Of a stretch of 64,000 nt of DNA, positions 60,091-64,000 are shown in pieces (positions within the stretch are counted from its first letter, which is position 1; the number at the start of each line of letters is the position of its first letter). The position numbers and the translations under genes were made by a program. The notes below the pieces were generated by a model. The model ran no database searches, was not told where the DNA came from, and worked only from the letters and a program-made list of their open reading frames with translations. The stretch lies in the NCBI GenBank assembly GCA_029555415.1, contig JAKPSI010000018.1:310001-374000 (forward strand), in the 5' to 3' direction. The stretch is from Bacteroidota bacterium (GTDB lineage Bacteria > Bacteroidota > Bacteroidia > Chitinophagales > Chitinophagaceae).

Positions 60091-61836
60091 ATGAAAAAAA
60101 CACTCCTCTTATCAGCGATCCTGCTGGTTGTTTCAGTTGCGCATTCCCAGAACTACCGCCTGACCATGGGCGAAGAACTGAAACTCAAAAAAGGCACGAC
60201 CGACCTGGACATTGTGGCGGCTGATAATACCGGTCTGTATTTCACCGAAACCCGGCTTCGGATGAAAAGCTATTTTCTGATCGGCGCCACGTACGGCAAC
60301 GATCACAAATTGTATAAGGTCGATAAGAATTTCGGTGAAGTGTTCGATAAGGAATATAAGAAAGAGCTGAAAGGGCTCGATTTCAACAGTTTTCAGACGC
60401 TCGGCAACGACTTGTATCTGTTTGCGACCGATTATATCAAAAAAGAAAAGGCGTTCAAAGTGTATGGCTCGAAGATCGACAAGACGAGCGGCGATCTTTT
60501 GGGAGATTTTGCAGAACTCGGCAGTTATAACCTGGAGAGTAAAAAAGATGATTATGAAATGAAGATGACGCCGGTGCTGGGTGGAAAGAACTTCCTGCTC
60601 GTAAGTAATATTTCCGGGAACGACAGGATCACGCTGGGTGTAGATCTGCTGGATAAGAATTTTAAGAAGAAGGAATCGGCGGTGATCAGACTGGAATTTG
60701 ATGATGACCACTTCTCCTTACAGGACGTTGTATACACCAAAAGCGATAAGATCGTCATTCTCGGAAAAGTATATGAAGATGTGCAGGTGGGCAAGCGTAA
60801 AAGAAAACGTACGGTCTTCAAGCAATATATCATGATGATCTATGATAATAAAGGTGTGAAGGATAAAGATGTGGTACTGGAAAACGACAGCCGCTATATC
60901 ATCAGCGGCAGACTGATCGAGCAGAACACCGGAGATCTGCTGCTGGCGGGCTTTTACAGCAACAGCCCGAAGAAAGACGCGCTCAGCGGCTTCTTCATCA
61001 ATAAAGTGGATCCCGTGCAGGGCTTGCTGACGCTCAGCAGCTACAAAGAGATCGGACCTGAAATGCTGGGTAAGAGCTATGCGGATGATGGGGACGATGA
61101 TGATGAATCAAAAGAGAACAAAAAACAGGCGAGCAAGGCGGCTTCGAATGATGACGAAGAAGATTTCCCGAACGCGTTCATCATTAAATCCGTGGACGTC
61201 AATCCTGTTGATAATTCCATCATCATCACCAGCGAGATCTCACAGTACACATATTATACTTACACAACGACATCTTATAATGCTACCACACGCAGTTATA
61301 CGAACACCACCTATCACGTGCACCGGTTCACCAATCAGGATATCCTGGTGATCGATGCGGATAAGGATGGCGGTATTCGCTGGGTGAACGCCGTGGCCAA
61401 ATCGCAACTGGAGGAGATCAGGACCAGCAGCTCAAGCCAAAGCAGTTTTTCTTCCTGGTCCAGCTACGGATATGACTACAGCGGATATTTTGCCAGAAGC
61501 GGCGGCATGCCCTATTATTCATCGTTTGCTTCCATGATCAATAACAACAACCTGATCCTGCTGCTCAATGATCACACCAGCAACAATGTGAATCCGAATT
61601 ACGGGGACCGTGTCAGGCGCGTCGCCAATTTCAGGAAACGCAGTAACGCCTATGGTGTGTCGATCGACCTGGCCACCGGAAAAATGACACGGAAATTCAT
61701 TGCTTCCAATGATGATGAAACCGTCCTGATGCCGCGACACGCCATGGTAGTGGGGAACGACTTCTTTGTGCCGTCGTGGCGGCAGCATGCCATGGCTAAA
61801 ACAGAGTTGCGTTTCGCGAAGATCACGGTGAAGTAA
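60091..61836 (+). CDS. Large secreted protein of unknown function
   Basis: A 581-residue exported protein (signal peptide MKKTLLLSAILLVVSVAHSQ). It is built largely of short beta-strand phrases with alternating charge (LYFTETRLRMKSYFLIG, DIVAADNTG, VVYTKSDKIVILGKVYED) that suggest a propeller-like fold. It also has a strongly acidic, low-complexity linker (DDGDDDDESKEN, about residues 330-355), a Tyr/Thr-rich segment (TYYTYTTTSYNATTRSY, about 390-407) and a Ser/Tyr-rich stretch (SSSSQSSFSSWSSYGYDY, about 450). No known domain; unassigned. Its 3' end overlaps the convergent tocopherol-cyclase-like gene by 14 bases. Confidence 0.7.
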   Translation: MKKTLLLSAILLVVSVAHSQNYRLTMGEELKLKKGTTDLDIVAADNTGLYFTETRLRMKSYFLIGATYGNDHKLYKVDKNFGEVFDKEYKKELKGLDFNSFQTLGNDLYLFATDYIKKEKAFKVYGSKIDKTSGDLLGDFAELGSYNLESKKDDYEMKMTPVLGGKNFLLVSNISGNDRITLGVDLLDKNFKKKESAVIRLEFDDDHFSLQDVVYTKSDKIVILGKVYEDVQVGKRKRKRTVFKQYIMMIYDNKGVKDKDVVLENDSRYIISGRLIEQNTGDLLLAGFYSNSPKKDALSGFFINKVDPVQGLLTLSSYKEIGPEMLGKSYADDGDDDDESKENKKQASKAASNDDEEDFPNAFIIKSVDVNPVDNSIIITSEISQYTYYTYTTTSYNATTRSYTNTTYHVHRFTNQDILVIDADKDGGIRWVNAVAKSQLEEIRTSSSSQSSFSSWSSYGYDYSGYFARSGGMPYYSSFASMINNNNLILLLNDHTSNNVNPNYGDRVRRVANFRKRSNAYGVSIDLATGKMTRKFIASNDDETVLMPRHAMVVGNDFFVPSWRQHAMAKTELRFAKITVK

Positions 61837-62803
61837 AAAGTTCTGCAACGGGGCCCGCGATCTCAAGTCCAGCATTCTGTGTTATGTCGTGAAAGATCAC
61901 CTCGTTGGTTTTTTTATCCGTTAGCGTTACGGTGATCCTGGCGGTCATGCTTTCCTCGATACGTCCCTCCATCATCCCCCGGATCGGTGAAGCCAGGGAT
62001 GTGGCTTCGTCGCGCTCCGCCAATAACTGCAGCCGGTATTTCCTGTTTTCCATTTGAAGGCTCACCGTATGTGTATCGGCACGGCAGGTGATCAGCCGGG
62101 TCCGGTTATAAGTAGTAAAACGGTATAGTTTGTTTTCGATCCAAAGCCCGGCGATGAAACCAACAAAGGAACTCCGCACCCAGGGGATCTTTGCAACAGA
62201 TGATTTAATGGAGACGCCCGGCTTGCTGAAATGATTACCCTGCATCCAGATATAAGAGGAGGGAAATGAGTGCCCCCAGTCTTTTTCCGCATAACCCCGG
62301 CCTCCGTCAAAATTCACGGGTTCGCTTCCCAGTAAGACCGTTCCTGTAACAGAATGATCCATACTCATGATTCCGTGATAACACTCCATAAAAGGAACGA
62401 ATGCATAAGGTCCCATGATACCGGGTGAATAAAAAGGCTTGGGCCACGGCACCTGTCCGGAAAATTGTAAGGACCCGGAAAGCCCGGGTAGCTTGAGTTC
62501 CAGCTTGTCCAGAGAAAAATAATTCTCCCCGACCCTGATCTCGAATTTACCCGGCGTTGGCAGAAATGCTTCAGCGGGAAAACGATGATATACAGCTGTT
62601 TTCTTGATTCCATCGAGCACCTGGATGAACGCGTGACGATGTCCGTCTTTATCCATCGCGATGCCGGGAATGACCGCGAATGCATGTGTTCCGTCTTTGG
62701 CCACTACCTTGAAATACCATCCTTCAAAATAATCATGCTGACGACCCCAGCCCTGAAATTGCTCCGGATTGAAAAAGGATTGAAGACGGCGAAGGATCAT
62801 CAT
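61823..62803 (-). CDS. Tocopherol-cyclase-family (PF14249-like) protein
   Basis: A 326-residue protein with the family's opening FFNPEQFQGWGRQHDYFEGWYFKVV, a central GRGYAEKDWGHSFPSSYIWMQGNHF (EKDWG motif) and GMMEGRIEESMTARI near the end. In plants and cyanobacteria the family includes tocopherol cyclase; in heterotrophic bacteria the substrate is unknown. It is a cytosolic-looking protein with no signal peptide. The start could be ATG 62803 or the next ATG at 62800. It converges on and overlaps the large secreted protein gene by 14 bases. Confidence 0.82.
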   Translation of the reverse strand: MMILRRLQSFFNPEQFQGWGRQHDYFEGWYFKVVAKDGTHAFAVIPGIAMDKDGHRHAFIQVLDGIKKTAVYHRFPAEAFLPTPGKFEIRVGENYFSLDKLELKLPGLSGSLQFSGQVPWPKPFYSPGIMGPYAFVPFMECYHGIMSMDHSVTGTVLLGSEPVNFDGGRGYAEKDWGHSFPSSYIWMQGNHFSKPGVSIKSSVAKIPWVRSSFVGFIAGLWIENKLYRFTTYNRTRLITCRADTHTVSLQMENRKYRLQLLAERDEATSLASPIRGMMEGRIEESMTARITVTLTDKKTNEVIFHDITQNAGLEIAGPVAELFTSP

Positions 62804-62881
62804 GTGTGTGGTTGTTTTACAAAAGTCGGGAACTGTGTTTCATGAATTGCGGTTAATTTTACTATACTTAAAACGAACACT

Positions 62882-64000
62882 TTGAATATCGCCTCCAAAC
62901 TACCCGCTGTTGGTACCAATATCTTCACTGTTATGAGTACACTGGCCGCTGAACACAAGGCGGTCAACCTGGGACAAGGGTTTCCCGACTTTCCCATGAA
63001 CGAAGAACTGACCGGTCTGGTTGCTGCAGCCATGAAGAATGGTTTCAATCAATATGCGCCGATGCCCGGCTGGCCTGCATTGCGTGAGGCGATCGCGGAA
63101 AAGATACATTTCCTGTATGGCAGTAACGTGAGTCCGGATACCGAGATCACCATCACACCCGGAGGAACCTATGCTATCTATTCCGCTTTGACCGCGATCC
63201 TGAACCCGGGTGACGAGGTAATATTATTTGAACCTTGCTACGACAGCTATATTCCCAATATCGAGATCAATGGCGCGAAGGCAGTACCCATCAATCTGGT
63301 TTATCCGGAGTATAAGATCGACTGGAAAGCGGTGCGTGCTGCGGTAAATGAAAAAACGCGCTGTATTATGATCAACACGCCGCACAACCCGACAGGGTCC
63401 GTGATCGGGCCGGAAGATATCGCGGAACTGCGATCGATCGTCAAAGACACGAACATCTTCATCCTGAGTGATGAAGTGTATGAGCATCTGATATTCGACG
63501 GGATCACACATCAGTCCATCCTGCGCTATCCCGATCTGCTGGAAAGGAGTTTTGTCTGTTTCTCCTTCGGTAAGGTTTATAACTGTACCGGATGGAAGCT
63601 GGGCTATTGTGTGGCGCCGGCGCCTCTTATGAAGGAATTCAGAAAAGTGCATCAGTTCAATTGTTTTTCCTGTTTCACACCTGCACAAGTCGCGCTGGCG
63701 GAATTTCTGAAACACCGTGACGCCTATCTGGGTCTTTCCGGCTTCATGCAGGAAAAGCGGGACTACTTCACCAAACTCATGTCCCGAACGCGTTTCACGC
63801 TACAACCATCATACGGTAGTTATTTCATTTGCGGTACCTATGAGCGTATCAGTGATGAACCAGATAAAGAACTGGCGATCCGGTTGACCAAAGAAGCGGG
63901 TATCGCGACCATTCCGGTTTCTTCATTCTATCACAACGGAAAAGATGATAAGGTGCTCCGTTTTTGTTTTTCCAAGAAAAACGAAACACTTGAAGCTGCT
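62882..64000 (+). CDS. ybdL: Methionine aminotransferase-like PLP enzyme (3' end cut by window)
   Basis: 373 residues of a class I/II aminotransferase running off the window. It begins NIASKLPAVGTNIFTVMSTLAAEHKAVNLGQGFPDF with a TTG start (no ATG in frame upstream). It contains NPHNPTG-like INTPHNPTGS, the SDEVYEHLIFD Asp/Tyr block, and SFGKVYNCTGWKLGY, in which the Lys of SFGK is the PLP-binding residue. It resembles YbdL/KAT III, which transaminates methionine with 2-oxo acids. Roughly 10 C-terminal residues lie outside. Divergent from the tocopherol-cyclase-like gene. Confidence 0.9.
   Translation, partial: MNIASKLPAVGTNIFTVMSTLAAEHKAVNLGQGFPDFPMNEELTGLVAAAMKNGFNQYAPMPGWPALREAIAEKIHFLYGSNVSPDTEITITPGGTYAIYSALTAILNPGDEVILFEPCYDSYIPNIEINGAKAVPINLVYPEYKIDWKAVRAAVNEKTRCIMINTPHNPTGSVIGPEDIAELRSIVKDTNIFILSDEVYEHLIFDGITHQSILRYPDLLERSFVCFSFGKVYNCTGWKLGYCVAPAPLMKEFRKVHQFNCFSCFTPAQVALAEFLKHRDAYLGLSGFMQEKRDYFTKLMSRTRFTLQPSYGSYFICGTYERISDEPDKELAIRLTKEAGIATIPVSSFYHNGKDDKVLRFCFSKKNETLEAA

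Noticed and set aside
1-64000. CRISPR array, rRNA operon, prophage or insertion sequence
   Set aside because: No regularly spaced repeats, no 16S/23S-like sequence, no phage structural genes and no transposase were seen on either strand.

Overview
The window looks like a chromosome segment from a Bacteroidota bacterium, most likely Chitinophagaceae or a close relative; this placement is inferred from the genes. The support is a TonB-dependent receptor with a carboxypeptidase-regulatory N-terminal domain, GTP-type PEP carboxykinase, an IPExxxVDY-family protein, CtlX, DUF2490 and DUF1684 proteins, almost no Shine-Dalgarno sequences, and repeated exact matches to the Bacteroidota -7 promoter element TAnnTTTG just before start codons. 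Coding density is high, with 60 protein genes (two cut by the window edges) and one tRNA-Phe.

Region by region. 1-13 kb: the tail of an unknown gene, an SDR oxidoreductase, a TonB-dependent receptor, a four-subunit 2-oxoacid:ferredoxin oxidoreductase operon, PEP carboxykinase, a YidE-type transporter, a DUF2490 protein and an RlmL-type rRNA methyltransferase. The gaps here are filled with modular intergenic repeats that I do not see elsewhere in the window. 13-21 kb: an AraC regulator divergent from an aldehyde dehydrogenase/DUF779 pair; then, on the minus strand, a secreted M20 hydrolase, a cyclase-family lipoprotein and the psuK-psuG pseudouridine catabolic pair; then a DUF1684 protein. 21-29 kb: a soluble hybrid histidine kinase with six PAS domains, a zinc-ribbon protein, a tail-less SSB and a PIF1/RecD-like helicase with a C-terminal HTH domain.

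28.9-33.1 kb is the most unusual block: a SET-domain methyltransferase, a D-Ala-D-Ala-ligase-like ATP-grasp enzyme, an ATP-grasp-SET fusion, and an ABC-exporter membrane domain with no ATPase domain. All four are on the same strand and closely spaced. I know of no characterised system with this composition. It could make, lysine-methylate and export a peptide-like product, or modify a protein.

33-36.4 kb holds housekeeping genes (mnmG, ybeY, feoA, nadD). The mnmG-ybeY gap carries two CACGTG-centred 16-mers that match the ParB-binding parS consensus, which suggests proximity to the replication origin. 36-46 kb: chrA, a second secreted M20 hydrolase, a class A beta-lactamase-like serine hydrolase, feoB (well separated from feoA), an M28 peptidase lipoprotein, and an overlapping trio of IPExxxVDY protein, pterin carbinolamine dehydratase and ctlX. 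45.5-50.5 kb, minus strand: a propeller-like secreted protein, YceI, a sialate-O-acetylesterase-like protein, and a NarL-type two-component pair overlapping an unknown membrane protein. 49.3-53.0 kb is AT-richer and full of unrecognised genes, and it ends at tRNA-Phe. 53-64 kb: recQ, kdsD-manC-VOC, a compact exonuclease/RidA/MmcQ operon, a large secreted unknown, a tocopherol-cyclase-like protein and the start of a methionine aminotransferase.
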